Shown here piece after piece: positions 20,288 to 33,829 of a stretch of DNA of 64,000 nt (positions within the stretch are counted from its first letter, which is position 1; each line of letters begins with the position of its first letter). A program made the position numbers and the translations under genes. The stretch lies in contig NW_019091405.1 of NCBI RefSeq assembly GCF_001949145.1, positions 922,685 to 986,684 on the forward strand, given 5' to 3'. This stretch comes from Acanthaster planci (lineage: Eukaryota; Echinodermata; Asteroidea; Valvatida; Acanthasteridae). The notes below the pieces were generated by a model. That model did no database searches. It was not told the DNA's origin and worked only from the letters and a program-made list of their open reading frames with translations.

Positions 20288-22103
20288 TTAGCTGACTGCC
20301 TGGTGGTTTAGCAGCTTCCCACATTAAATTTCCCAGCAACAAAGCTCCAGCTAAAACACAAACCATGAAAGCGCTTTCTGGCGATACATGTATAAACCAT
20401 TTCCCATTGATATTTTTCCATAGTACTTTAAGTACAAAATTCAAAACCATCCGCGTGCCTCTAGAGACCCCTTTCTCCAAACCCTTGTCAAAGTATCTCC
20501 ATATCGGAAAATTATACATCAAATCCACGTCCCCAACAGGATTTGCCTCTATTTTACAAATGAAAACACCAATTCTCTTTATGACCTTTGTACCCAGAAT
20601 CCTGACACTTTCCCCCAAACCACCCAACCTACTAATGAATCCTTGTCCTTGGAATGCCTTGTGTTTTATGTTTTATTGCAGCAAACCAAAAAAACTTGCA
20701 CATCACGATTAGATAATACACGTACCGACGATGTAGGACATAGACGTAATTTGAGCGCGCTTCTGACTGCTCCTGTGTAATGAGAGAACTTGGTGGTGGA
20801 GATGAATCCTAATTGCCGTTTTTACGACCCATGCACTGTATCCTTCCCATTTTGTAATTCTAAAATGGCAACATATGTGCAGGTATGACGTGTGTCTGTG
20901 TGTACTGCCGTCAATTTAATATTCAAACGATCTCTCTATATACAGATACCAACGTTGTGTTGCGTATACTTGTGTATGCGATATATTTCGAGGCACATGA
21001 CATGACTGATACTAGGCTTGCGTTTTCATCGGGTCTTATGGTATGAACCGCACTGACTGGATGATCCCTTTCATTTTAAAGGTATCCAGTGGTGCCGCGT
21101 GTGAGTGAGTAGGCGTTGCTTTTGTGTCACACCATTCTTGTGTACGGAGGTTGTAACTGTCGTAAGCTTGGCTGCTGGAGATTCAGGCGAAAACAGACGC
21201 ATAGGTGCAGCGTACGCAGTCTTCATGCGGGGTTCGAGTCCGTCATGGTAACTGTGTCGGCCGACCGTTCCAACGGACGTGTTACCAATGCTAATAAACG
21301 AGTGATTGCTTTGCGATGCCTGTTTGCTCGCTGGCTGCAAGCCGGTCTCGTAGCTTTTTTATAGATGCCTTGGAAACACCTTGATCCAGCAATGGTATAG
21401 ACAACTGTGCACTCAAGAGAAAAGGCTTCGGGGTACTAAACCCATCTAGCAGTCATCTTTCAAGCCCACACAAGCAAGCCGTTGAATTTTTTCCTACAGC
21501 TTATCGCCGATTGCTGTTGTTACGTGAAACATCGTGGGGATTAGATGAAGCAAATGATTACCCCGCGTGGAGTATCATCTTCGTCCACTATTTTCTTGTC
21601 GTTTTCAATCCAATTTGACAAACATTGGAATTGGATCTGTGATGAACACTAGGAGAGGTACGACAGTGAACATTTTCCTTCCAGAGGAGAGGTACTGTGG
21701 GTTTGATGTCTTGCGGCCAAGGGACGGGGTAGGTGTTAAAAACGCAAACCAGCAGATAAAGTGGAGTGGCAGACGGTACGTCGCCCAGTTGGAAGTTTAA
21801 AATCAACAGTAGAAAAACAAAAATACTCTTCGCCCGTTTTGTATCTGCTGATGTAGGCAACTGAAACACGTGTGCACTGAAATAAACGGTAAGGTTTCAG
21901 CTTCGTCGGCCAAAAATCTCATTGATTTTTCTGTCCTGGGAGACTGTTGAGGCAGCTACTACAAGCGGCCTTGACTAGCGGTGTACACGCACCACTGATG
22001 CGATATTAGCCAGAACATTGCTGGCAAGGGCACCAGATCACCAAAGTACAGGGAATCTTTTTTCGCTGTCGTTGACTAAGACATTTTTTCCACGTACAAT
22101 ATA
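20288..22103. other. Intergenic; one ORF open on both strands
   Basis: 20265-20627 on the minus strand (120 codons, one hydrophobic stretch AFMVCVLAGALLLGNLMW) and 20365-20712 on the plus strand are both open; I recognise neither. At 21228-21241 a GGGGTTCGAGTCC block matches a tRNA B box, but no tRNA folds around it. Nothing else was noticed. Confidence 0.3.
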
Positions 22104-22156
22104 ATGGAGGAGCAGGCAAGTGCTTCATTTCTTCTGTGGGCGCCGCATCGCCTAAC

Positions 22157-22333
22157 ATGCAAGGAAGCAGTGTGTTTGTAAACGGTTTTCGTACCCGTCC
22201 GTCTACATACCAATCCGTGACGCCTACCTGCCACTCACACCCGACACGCCCCCTGTCGTCTTCCCACTACCACACTGCCGTTCCTAAACCTGAAGTCCCA
22301 GGCATATTTGACAAGATGGAGTGTCTCCGAAAG
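22157..22333 (+). CDS. Candidate 5' coding exon, product unknown
   Basis: From ATG 22157 the frame is open for 59 codons to a strong donor (AAG|GTAAGT at 22334, phase 0). The peptide is rich in Ser, Thr, Pro and His and ends PEVPGIFDKMECLRK. The frame is also open upstream to at least 22136. I find no matching downstream exon and no known domain. The donor strength and a codon composition unlike the AT-rich flanks are the only support. Confidence 0.3.
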
Positions 22334-25300
22334 GTAAGTGCAACGTCTATCCTTAATTTTAATTGCATTTTCGTTTCCTATTAGCCACAAGTGTTGACAC
22401 CGAGTACCTAATGCAAGTTGTAATTATAGAACAAATAGACAAAATTAGATTAATAAACAAAATTTTACAAAAGTGAAAAGCAAAATAAAGTTTTTGTAAA
22501 AATCACTTGTATCGAGTTAGAAAAATAAAATCTGAACATGCGAGAATTATTTAAAAATAAATTTAAATCAGCAGACGTGGAATGAATAAAATAAAATTAA
22601 GAAAAAAGCGGAAGGATATCAAAACTGTGAACTGAGTATCCGTACGGTAGGCATTACAGCCATTTTGCTCCCGCAAAGTTTGCTATCTTAATTTTTTTTT
22701 GTGCATCTATCTTCGCAGGTGCCCTAATTCTTGTCCTTATAATCAGATTACAGGGGAAGACAAGCCCTGTAGCATGCGGTCTGTACAGGTGTTGCCATAG
22801 ATTTTGTATCCAAGGGCGAGTCAATGCTTTTGAGCGAGGGTGCTTAGTGCCAACACGCCACTACTCGAAAAATTCCGCCGGGGGTGCCACGTTCGTATAT
22901 CTACAGACGCACACCCTCTAGGCCTACGCCCACTTTTTTTCAAGAAGAAAACACAAACATTATGCTCAATTAAATGGCCTGTTTGTCCCCCGTTTTCCAT
23001 CTTTGTCGTTAAATGTAGTGGATAAAAGGAGTCATTCCTACATGCATGCTGGCTTTGTCATGATGTGTCGTTGTACGACACCTTCAGAGAACATAGATGA
23101 TGCATCAAAGTAATTGAACTACACAATTATCCTCGATTTCCAATGCCAGTTGATGTCATTATGTTTTGCCTGCTTTCAGAGAGCAGCCGATATGAGTGTG
23201 TAGACCTTCCCCTGTGTTGTTTTCCTCATTGCATTCTAAAGCGGTTGCAAGGAAAGTTTAGTTTTTTCACGAAAATACTGCATTATCAGTAATGCGCGGG
23301 CGGAGACAATGACTGCAAATAATGTACGAGTGCAGGTGCAAGGAGTGCTTGCGTTTGAAGTGGGATTGACGAAAAGCGGAAATGCGCGGCAGATGAGCGG
23401 GCCATAGCGCTGCTGACGGCCAGCCGGGGAATCTTTGGTTTCTGTCTGGCTCGCGGTGTGACTGAACGCTTATTTGAATGGTCATATAAAGATACCGGGG
23501 AGGGTCATGACTCCTCTCTCTGCTTTCCAGTTGCCATTAGACTTTGCACTTGCCGCTGATGCTGTTGTTTCCATGTCCACGGAAGAGCTTGAGAATGCAG
23601 CAGACGTAAAATTTGCGACGGTGTGAATTGAAACTTGGGTGACAGCGCTGCACATGCGCAGTTAAAAAGTATTAGAGCTGGTTGATCCCCCTTTGGTCTT
23701 TGCGAGAAATCGCCATGTAAGGGCAAAATCAAGGCCGCATTTGCCCACCACTACTGTGTAGTTTCCTGAACAGTGATGGACGAAGTTATTTCAATGTTGT
23801 CGTACCTTTGTACTGAAGCTTTTGTTTTTTTTATGTCGTTTTGGCCTTGATATTTTCACTGCTGATGATGGATTTCTCTGCAATACTCTGCCAGTGACGA
23901 ATTTGTCTAAAACGTAGTACAACATGTTTTCTACACCGACAAACTTTTGGTTTAGGCCTAAGGAGACGGAGCATTTCTAAGTAACGGTAGAGTTGTTACT
24001 TGTCCAAAAAATTACGTGAAGTAACAAGACAAATTCACAGCTGCATTTTTGCCTACAGGTGGCTGCAAATCCTTGGCTGGTCAGCAGTATACAAACAAAA
24101 GAATAACTCACAATGTGTCAAAATATCTCAAGCTGCTCTAAAATCAAACTCTAAACGAGAATCCTTCCTTCAAATACCCTTTAACTTAAATAGGACAAAC
24201 ATTATTAGGCACTTTGTTTTAACAAAGTGTTAGTCAAGGGTAAACCATCTGCAGAGTTTGCATGGCAGCACATACAAAAAAGGTAGGCAATGTTTGTAAA
24301 TGACAAATGTCTGTATACCGTCATAAAAAACTTCACATTTTGGACTTATCCTGCGTTGATCCTTTGACATTTTGCCGGGTTTGAGTCAGCTTGTGCGCTT
24401 TATCGTGAAACCAAAATACGGCTTCAACTTAAAAGTACTTCTGCTTTTTATCCGTGGCTACCCATTTCCGCAGCAGGTCGGGTGATTCCTATTTAAAATT
24501 TAAAAAAATAAAGCCAACCGTAAAGAATTTCCCCACAGAATGACTCCGATGGAATTTGCTCCCAGCTCCACTTCGCTCCGTGAAAATCTGTGTGAACACG
24601 AAATTCTTTCATATGCGGGATTTTTGCCATTAAAAAATTCATATCGGCATCTTATCAATCAGCGCTGTTCATTTTTATTCGTAAAGGCGGTTCTGGAGTT
24701 TTCAAAGAAGGCTTCGGATAATAAAATGAAGCCATTGTACCGGTATTAATTGCAATTTTAGGTTGAGCACCAGGAATCCAGGTTCAATAACGCTATAATT
24801 ATCAGCATTGACAGTAGAAACCTCGCCGTGAATTCTCGCCGGTGAAAGATGAAGATGTATGCATCCGTTTTAGTCTGCTAGATACATTAAATTAAGTCAA
24901 ATTCAGTTAGCTCCTAATATCAAGCCGAACATGAGCTTAACTAAACAGCTACGTGACCAGAAGAAGCCCAGCAAGAATACTGCCATCCAGAGTCGATGTG
25001 CATCGCTTAGTCTGCTTAAATTGATTTGACAAAATATGTTTCTTAAATTATTGAAGGCCAAGAGGGCTGGACCCGCCCTGTTAGTTTTCAAATCGTCCTT
25101 TTTGTGTTGCAGAGACTTTTTAAAATTTTCAAGTAGTCCAAAATGTTATAGTTTGTAGAAACGCTAACTCAGAAACGAGAACTGACCCCGTTGCATATGT
25201 TATTTTGGCCATGGAGCATAGTTGTTGATTAAATAGGCGAAACACCCTTAGACACATTCGTTATCTCGCTGTAATAATAGGCAGTGTTTGCTTTACACTT

Positions 25301-26964
25301 GAAATTATGAGTGATTAGTATTCTCAGCAGGTCAACGAACTTCAAGTTGGAATCTAATGGGATGATCGAAAAGGCAAAAGCACACAAACCCTGAGCAAAA
25401 TGAAACAAACAAATCACTGAAGCAAAAATCCTATCTTAGATTTACTTATTTATTCATTCATTTTCATACAAAGCGTTGAAAAAGAAACCATAACACATAC
25501 GTCCGCGCGAACACAGTGTAAAGGAATCAGGAAAAGCCGCTTTTACGGTTGTAGGCTGACGTTGGTTTTGAAAGCCAACTTGTTAAGAGTTCCTTGCACC
25601 CCCGTCTAGAAATGACCGTAGTAACTGCTGGAAGCCGTCAACCAGCAGGACTCTTGAACTGGTGGATAACGAGATGGCCGTAAGGTGACACACTGTTAAC
25701 ACCATGTCTTATTTCTGCCCCCGTTGTGTGCACGCGACAGTTGGCGCGCTTTATTGCGCGCGAATTTAAAGTGTCCACGTGAGTTAATTTCTCTGAATTT
25801 TTGCGCACCGCAGGGAAAAGCCCCAGTTCATTTGAACGGTATCACGCGTTGATCAAACGCTGCGTGAATACCATCTTTGGACGTAACTACTCTTCGGACT
25901 CGTCCCAAGCAGAAGCTTTTATCTTCAATTCGTGCTCAATGACTTGGGAGCCTTCCCTGTACTCAAATGCCTTCCTAAATACAGTACTGACATGGGCGTT
26001 GCCAAGAAAGTGTGGGGTGAGGTGGGTTATAGGTTAAAGCACTTAAGAGCAGCAGACTCACGAAAAGTGACTGTTGGAGCGGGTCGATTCCGAGGCATGC
26101 ATTTTCATAAAAACTGGTAATTTTGGGGTTTTTTCCTCTCTTCCCTCTTATTCCCACCTTCGACTCCCACTTGTGCTGATCTGCTCCCCCATTAAATCAT
26201 GGAAAAGTCAACAGGTAAAGACAACATCTGTCTCCTGAGATGGAGTGTCCGTTGAATGTCTTTGAGAATACTTTTAAATGCCATCAATGAATAATGGAAG
26301 AAGCATCTTGTATATACGTGTAGCCTAACATGGCCATGACCCGTGGCATCCAAATCCAACAGCGTGTTGAATCTTCAGTTCAATTCCCCGGTTTTTTTTT
26401 TCTGCGGGTATACTCTATTTGTATTCACTGGGTCTTGGCTGCATCGATTTTATTCCCGGTTTTTCCCTTGTGGAGTTAGGTATATCAGATATGCACGCGG
26501 CTTCAAACGTAAGATTAGCTGAGCTTGCTTAAAATGCGGCTCACAATGTCTTTTCCATACAGGATCCATTGTAAATCCTGCTAAAAAAGAAAGATATATA
26601 CCTAACTTATATTCTGCACCTACAAACCATAGACTTGTTGATTATTCTAGGCCCCATGGGAAGAGATGATCATTGTATTATGATTATTTTCTCCAGAAAC
26701 GAAACGTACGCCGAAAATTTTGTGTTTGATTATGGACATCTCGAAAAGTACATGTATTCAGAGGGGTTAGTTCGGCGAAGATGGCCGATTCTTTTCTTTT
26801 TACTTTATTTCCAGTGTAGAAATAAATAAGATAGTATGGTTTTTACGTTTTTTAATAGTGGGAAAAAATTGATAAAAATTCAGCATTGCCTCAAAATGTG
26901 CAACCTTCCTTAGAGACGACTGTTGACTCATTTTGTCCTCCTTAAAACAAACATCTTATAATAA
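22334..26964. other. Long AT-rich region without a recognised gene
   Basis: It could be intron of a gene starting at 22157. Short ORFs only. At 25801-26120 two plus-strand frames are open after a good acceptor (CACCGCAG at 25806-25813), but neither translation is recognised and the phase does not suit the exon at 22157. Confidence 0.3.
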
Positions 26965-27933
26965 GTTTTCCCAGCCCATTTAAGAAAATGTATAAATTAA
27001 TTAGTAATATCAGCATTCGTTTTCGAGTGAACATTCAAATCCCAGTTTTTATTAACTAGTAAAACTTCTATTTCAAGGAAAATGGATTCAGTGGAGTCAG
27101 TATTCAATTTCCTGATATTGCGCTGGTTTAGTATGTTGACATTCAATGCACCTCTGAATCCTACATTTATCAACTCCGTCTATTCGGAATATGTGCAGGT
27201 AGTCTGTCGCAAAATGTTATTTAACATATCTATGCCTTGTCAAGAATTAGAATTTGTTTGTGTGCAAACAGAAGTTACGTTCTCTGTGTTAGTTAATTGG
27301 TTAAATTTTTGAATATTCATGATCGAGATAAATCATTCATGTTATCTTTTGAAACATACTGACTGTTAAATCTATAAGCACCGGCGCTGAGGGAACCTTC
27401 CTTGTTGTGCTGCTTTCCAATCATGAAAGCCTTCTTTTTTTTTTAAAGTTTGACAACAAACACACTACAAACGTTCATGATTAATATGACTTTTATATAT
27501 TATCAAAGTGGTGTCATGATTTGTGTAACCTTGTATATTCTAATCAAATTGAACACACATTTTGCAATTTTAAATTACAGCAAATGAAAATGAATACTCA
27601 CTTCCGAAGGGACACGGTAATGAATGCACATGCACATTTTGTTGTAATTGAGAACGAATACGTCAGTCCGAAATCCCAGCCACGTATTAATTCTATAACC
27701 TTTTTAACCCTAACAGTCCTGAATCCTCCAATTTTAATATGATTTTGCACACTCCCTAGGGAGTTAGGGTTAATAAAACGTAACGCACATTCATTTATTT
27801 GAAGGATGCAAAACGAAGTCGAATGCTTGTTATTGCAAAAAATAAAGCCAGGTTTAAGTTGTTTTCAAAATCTACGCCAAATTGAATTTTTATTTTGCAA
27901 ATCAGAAATTTTCCGAAATTGATCGGGAAAACC
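26965..27933. mobile_element. Non-autonomous TIR element, family A, copy 1
   Basis: The left end GTTTTCCCAGCCCATTTAAG and the reverse complement of the right end GTTTTCCCGATCAATTTCGG are inverted repeats of about 25 bp with some six mismatches. The 970-bp body is shared, in the same orientation, with 33830-34839. No transposase is encoded. It carries a 70-bp nested insertion at 27704-27773. Confidence 0.7.
27704..27773. repeat. Nested 70-bp insertion with inverted telomere-like ends
   Basis: It is absent from the sister element at 33830. It begins TTAACCCTAAC and ends GTTAGGGTTAA, so the 11-bp ends are perfect inverted repeats and contain the vertebrate-type telomere unit TTAGGG. An ACTCCCTAGGGAGT palindrome lies next to the right end. 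Confidence 0.55.
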
Positions 27934-30540
27934 CACAGGCCTATTAAAAACAACAGCTGACCTCAGATATGATGTTATCTCTTGGCGATGCTTCGTGAGG
28001 CGCCTGCAGTGGCTACAAACAAGCACGGTAGATCGCGTGTTATGCATAGTTCATGGTACGTTGCTATAAGACAGGGGGTTAATATTCGGTCCGATGTCAT
28101 TTTCCGGCTTTGCTGAGGACTCGTCTCTGAGAAGAAGAATGCTGAATGGCTAAGAATTCACTGCCAGGTACTACCATAAATATGACAACGCCCAGCACCA
28201 TATTATATTACGGATGCCATGATTTAAAGCCCATGCTTGCCTTGTTTTGCCTCTGATATCGTATATCACTCGGCCTTTTCCAGACGGAAACGAAATACTC
28301 ATAGCGAAGCCCGGTTATGGGATTACGACCCATGCGTAATTAAAATACATCCTCTGAAAATTCTCATTCTTTTCAACAATGCACCTCGAAAAACAGAAGT
28401 GCTTGTCGTTTTCCTCTTTTTCCTTTTGTCTGTCACCCTTTTCCATCATCTTTTAATTTTCCCTCAGAAGCTCAGCATCGGTATTATTCTCTCGGAATTT
28501 AGCAAATTTATCTAGTTAAAGAGATTACGTCAAGGCTAAAATAAGAATTGATTTTCGTTTTCATGGAGCCAGATTTAATAAAATCAAACTCAGGAATCAC
28601 GGGCGCCTGGTGAGGGTAATGAAATCATTTATCACAAGGCAGGGTGGATACAAGATTGTAAATCATGCGAGGAGCCCGTGGAAACTGACTGCTTTGGTTG
28701 GAGAGGAATTCACGAAGATGATGTTGGAGATGATAATGATGTTTACAATTACGGCAGTAGTGTGATCAATTTTAATGAATACGTGTAACGTTATATTTAG
28801 CTGAGGCTGACAGTTTTCCATTCATATACGCACTACGTACTGCCTTCAGTGACAGTGTACTTGCCGCCGTGGTTTCCAGTCGAATATACCAACGGCGTTG
28901 CATTTCATTCTTGATTAAACCGCGGGCCCTTTTCACGTCCTCTGCCCGTTTATATCAATGACGTTGCCATGGTAATCGGGCGGCGAGCTGATGGCAATGT
29001 CACACTGTACTGACACGGGTACGCGGCGCGGTAAATCGTAATCATCGCTGGATGATAAACTGCTGCCGGCCGTCAATGGCAAGTTGCAAAGCTGAGTGGC
29101 AGGATTGCACAGCCGAGGCAACTTTTTGTTGTGTGAGCGTGCACATGATATGCAGCACCATTGTCATTACCAAAAGCAACGTCTGTGGATATTTTGAGGC
29201 GACTGTGAATCAACTGATAGATGTTCAGAAGGAGAACAGAAACGCAGTCAGATGAAATATCTTGAGGGTTTCGTCAAAATCATTTATTTTCTTCCATGTC
29301 TGTTTAACGGCCCCAATCTTTAAAGGCGCTGAAATTCAAAAATGTATCTAAATGAAAATAGAGAATAGTTGGAAACAGCGTTTCCCACTGAAAATAAATA
29401 TACAGAGGGCCTACACTTACTAATTTCGTGGATTGTGGATGTAACGACTTCAGAATGGAATGATTTTAGTGCAGTTCCACACACAGAATATAGTTTGCGC
29501 TATATTTCTTTGAATCCTATTCCGGCTAAATAACTAATGTGATCACACTTCCGAATATTGGAAACTCATGAGCAGCGACCAAAGGGAATAAATCTAATAC
29601 AAGGTGTGGAGACAAACAACTCGCCTTCTGCCAATTAATGATTCACCAGACCTAAATTAATGTCTAGCATGAGAGTTTGTCATGCTTGATTGGGTCCACG
29701 ACTCTGCTTTTCCATGGCGTGTGGATTGGTTCATACCAATTTCATAGCAGCACATTGTTTTTTCCGGGTCAAGAGATATTTTCTTACGTCTTGTGCGTAT
29801 ATTCATTTAGAACAAATGGAAATTCTACCTTTACACACAACAAAAAATGGCCCTCGGCCAACTGATCTGATTGCCCGCCGCTGTTAATAAATGAGGCTTT
29901 ACAGCAAATACCATGGTTCCAAGGATGCCGGTAATATATTATAACAGGCATCTGATTACAGTTCAGCATCATCATTAAGGCCGGAAAACACGGAGCCTGA
30001 TCGAGTCGACTTTTGTGTTGTAGTGGGTGCGCAAAAGGTTTAGTACTAGTCTAAAGTCCGTGGCGTTCCCCTCCTTATTTTTTCTTAGATTTCAGGCCGT
30101 TTCTGGTTGAAAAAGGACAGTTATGAAAAGTGATTTCAATGTACGTGTATTTCGAAAGTTGTAGCCTTGAAGTTTGTTTTGCTCAAGGGAAAATACACTC
30201 ACTTCAACGTATTATGAACTTAGGCTTCACTTATTGGCATGTCAGCCATATCACATAATATATTACATTACAGTTTGCAGTAAAAACCTTCGTTTGTTAA
30301 TTAAGCACACCCCCTTGGCATGCCTGAGTGCATGGAGTCGTGAAGAAACCATTGGTTATTCGCCCACGCCCAATGATTTTTATCTGATCTGGGTTGATAT
30401 AACTCAAATCGCTCACTATAATGTGTAGTGAGGGAGATAATTCTTGAATTTACAGAACATTGCAGTTGGCAGTTTACACTGTGAATGGGAAATGGAAAGT
30501 TTGTGCAAAGGATTGTCGGTAAGTGTCACATTGTATTTCA
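27934..30540. other. Intergenic, no recognised gene
   Basis: Short ORFs only. GC content rises around 28850-29120, but no coherent exon is visible on either strand. Confidence 0.35.
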
Positions 30541-30703
30541 CAAGGCATGAGAATGTTTCCCTACTTGTGTGAAAAGGCGCAAACATGCTTCCTCGTTGTG
30601 TGTATAAAGGTACAAAAATGTTTTCCCACTCCTGTCAAAAAGCATGACAATCTTTCCCCATTTGTAAGAAAAGGAGTAAAAATCTTTTCCCGCTGTATCG
30701 AAC
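30541..30703. repeat. Degenerate minisatellite, 32-33-bp unit, five copies
   Basis: Units begin near 30541, 30574, 30607, 30640 and 30672. Each has an AAGGCATGAxAATG-like start, a TTTCCC core and a TGTGAAA-like end. The plus strand stays open throughout, so the repeat also reads as an ORF (30523-30726), probably without meaning. Confidence 0.65.
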
Positions 30704-33700
30704 GTTTTTCATATTTTGTGAAATGAAATTGAATTCCTGGGAAGAGAAAGTGTGAAGGAATTCTGATCAGAACATTTCTCATTCCCATACGGGTTAACTC
30801 TCAATTGCAATGAACTGTACGTGAAAGCCTATGAGGCGTATGTTGTGCGTACCTTGAAGTGTAACCAGGACTTTTATTGGCACCTGGATTTTAAAATCTC
30901 AAATACTAGCACTCTTTGAAAGACATATGACCCATTTAATTTGATTGTGGAAAGCAATACATAGTGAAAAAAGTTCTACATTTTTCGTTAAGTGAAGGTA
31001 CTAATTATCAGATATTTCCAGGTTTTCTTGAGTTTATTTTTTAATATCTATTGAAAATAACAAGAGATTAGACTCGGTGAATATTATATGTTAACTTGTG
31101 TTCACTGTATAGCTTTTGAAAAGGGGTGAAGTATATAATTTCAATCTGTTCATTGGTAAGGGCAGATCCATGGTGGTCAACGAGGGTCATCCCTCCCCCC
31201 CCAAAAAAAAGCAGCGAAAAAGGTTTCTTTAAGTTTTCTGAAATGGAAATGTGTTTTGGCCTTTTTCATTTCCTTCAAAAAGCGCCTGAAAATGTCAAAA
31301 AAGTAGACTCAGCCCTCAGAAGGGCCATAAGAGATTACATTTTAAAAATCAAATTTTGGGTTCCCCCCAAAATATAAATCAGGTTCCCCCCCCAAAAAAA
31401 ATGTTCTGGAATCGCCGTTGCGTCTTGGCTGTGCTGTAGTGCAATGACCCGCTATTTCCAAAATTCCATGCACCGTGTTATTGTTGTTGTTGTTGTTAAA
31501 AAACTGGCTGCATGTATGCCTGCCTCGGGCCGTCTTAATTCCGGGAGAATTGCTCTATTATAGGAATCATAATCATAATTATGTAGGGGCGCCATTCACG
31601 TGGAAGGGGCTCGTGTGTGTCCCGGTGGAATATGCAACGGGGCGAGGGGAGAATCATCCCCTCTCCCAGCCAGAGAGCTGGGGTGTTTGCAGATTTCTGA
31701 AATCGCAAGGAAATTCAAATTTCCTTTGAATAATTGTCTTCATGCCGTCAAATGTCCTGCGCATTCATGTGTTTATAGAATAAACATCCTGAATTCAAGG
31801 AGGATGCGATTAGCGGGCATTCCCGGCAAAGTTATATATGTGGAGACTCTACGAGAAATAATTTATGTCTGAATAATTTCTAAAGTATTCATTAAGAAGA
31901 GATGGTTGTTCTCGATATTCTCGAGTGTCAACAGTCACTGTGACGAACATAATCTCAAATACAAATTAATGTAGAATAAAGAAGTGCAAGTGAGCGGTTA
32001 CTGTAATTGATAAGCAGTTCTATTCTTAATGGAGCAGTTGGCCTCTTGTTAAAATTAAATATCTTAAAACACAACTTTATATGACAGAAAAGTGAGGGAA
32101 ACGTACAGCTCGGGGAAAGAACAACCGCTCACAAAAACAGGATACCAAGCATTATATCAATGTAATAAACGTGACAATTACGTGTTTATAAAAAGGGAAG
32201 ATAATTTTACCTGCAGTTAAGATCTGCATAAGATTGTGTCGAAAAAAATAACCCTGTTTCGAAGTCATTGAACACCATGTAAGAATCAAGATGACATAAA
32301 ATGCTTCGTTTCCAGGAAAGGCGGTGTATTCCCACATCACAAATTAGACTTTGGACTCATTTAGAGCTCGCACGCTTGCACCACCTCTTGTTCTAATTAA
32401 ATGGAGAATCGCACTTTTGCAGCAGTCCCATTTGAGTGTATGTAGTTTACATGTCTAACCTTTAAAAATAAACTCTTGCCTGAACTGATGCCCTTTATGC
32501 GCATTTGATTTCAACGGTATTCGGTTTCATTCAGTTTTTGTGGTATTTTTATATCGTTTGCACTACTTGTTTTCGTTCTTTACCATTCCTAAAACGCCTA
32601 AGGTCATTATATGCTATTTCGACATTATCTGTGACCTTTAAATTGCTCCGAAGGACGGCTACGTGTGTTAGAAGGTTTGGTATTCCCATAACTGGGAATA
32701 AAGACACCTACTAGTACTTCGTTTGTAGAATCATCCTCGCAGTAAAAGCCTTTCCTGCAACTGATACCCGGGAAAAGTCTTGTAAGAAATGAATACACGT
32801 GGTCTTTGTGGAAGAAACTCATATGATGTCCAATCATTTGAAGAATCAGTTCAGATAATTAGGTCTGCCTATATCTCGTCTCGTCGACACAGCATAGCGT
32901 CTCTTTCATCAATCTTGATCACAATGCAGCTGTGCCCTTTTCATATACAAGCGACCATATTGATCCTCGATGGTTTTCAATTGTTTCGTCTCTGCGTTCT
33001 AAATCCGAAATTCGCTAAGTATACATGGCTAAAATATGAATGGAAATGAATGACTGTAGTCAGTGAGACATCAATATTTCTATCGTTAAATATGTATTGC
33101 CTTTTACAATACCGTTTCGTTTTCTGAAGTTCGACCCCCCACCTCGCTTAATGTAAGGTGACAGATCTACAATATCATAGACAGAAAGACGTTTGTGTGG
33201 AATGAATGATGTCTGAATATGGTTCATGTTTATTTTACGCATTTCTATCCACAGAGAATACTTTCTATATACTCCAGTTATACTTCAGATGGCGTTCATC
33301 CATAATTTCAATAACGGCGAACTGTCTCGTTTTTTCATAAACAAGCAATGTCACGATGGTGAAGTACTGGATTTTTTGTAGTGGCTGTGAAACAGAACGA
33401 ATAGATTTAATATGGAAAGACGCCCTCTGCTGACAGGATGTCACATTTCACAAGATCGCGTTTGCATTGAAACATGGTCACAGAAGCAGGCCCGGCACTG
33501 TTTCAGCTTCACAAATTGGAACAACGTTTGCTTTGGACAGCCCAACCTTGAATCATGTATCCAGGACTAGATTGATCCCCGGGCATTTTGTCGGCGATGT
33601 ACCCGTGCAGCGCACATAATGGGTCGCTATATAACAGTCTGTGTATATGTGCGCAGTGTTCGTGTCTCACCTCTTGAGTCGCAGGCTTGCCTTGATGAAA

Positions 33701-33829
33701 ATAATATGTTGGCGTTCGGTATCGGCCTTCGTCAAATTTGATTAAACCCAGTCTGCGGCGTACTTCCAAGAATAGCACGCATGATTATAGGACCTGATAT
33801 GATTTAAATATTACAGAATTAGTAATATA
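30704..33829. other. Intergenic with simple-sequence tracts
   Basis: Adjacent C and A runs occur at 31195-31208 and again at 31387-31400, and a GTT repeat at 31481-31497. The ORFs are short and unrecognised, including one of 89 codons on the minus strand at 33509-33778. Confidence 0.35.

Noticed and set aside
20265-20712. Opposed ORFs on both strands as genes
   Set aside because: Neither translation is recognised and no splice or promoter signal distinguishes them.
21215-21260. tRNA gene around a perfect B box (GGTTCGAGTCC)
   Set aside because: The T stem pairs only partly, and no A box or acceptor stem lies at the right distance.
26030-26100. tRNA-like B box GGTCGATTCC
   Set aside because: One base short of consensus and no cloverleaf can be drawn.
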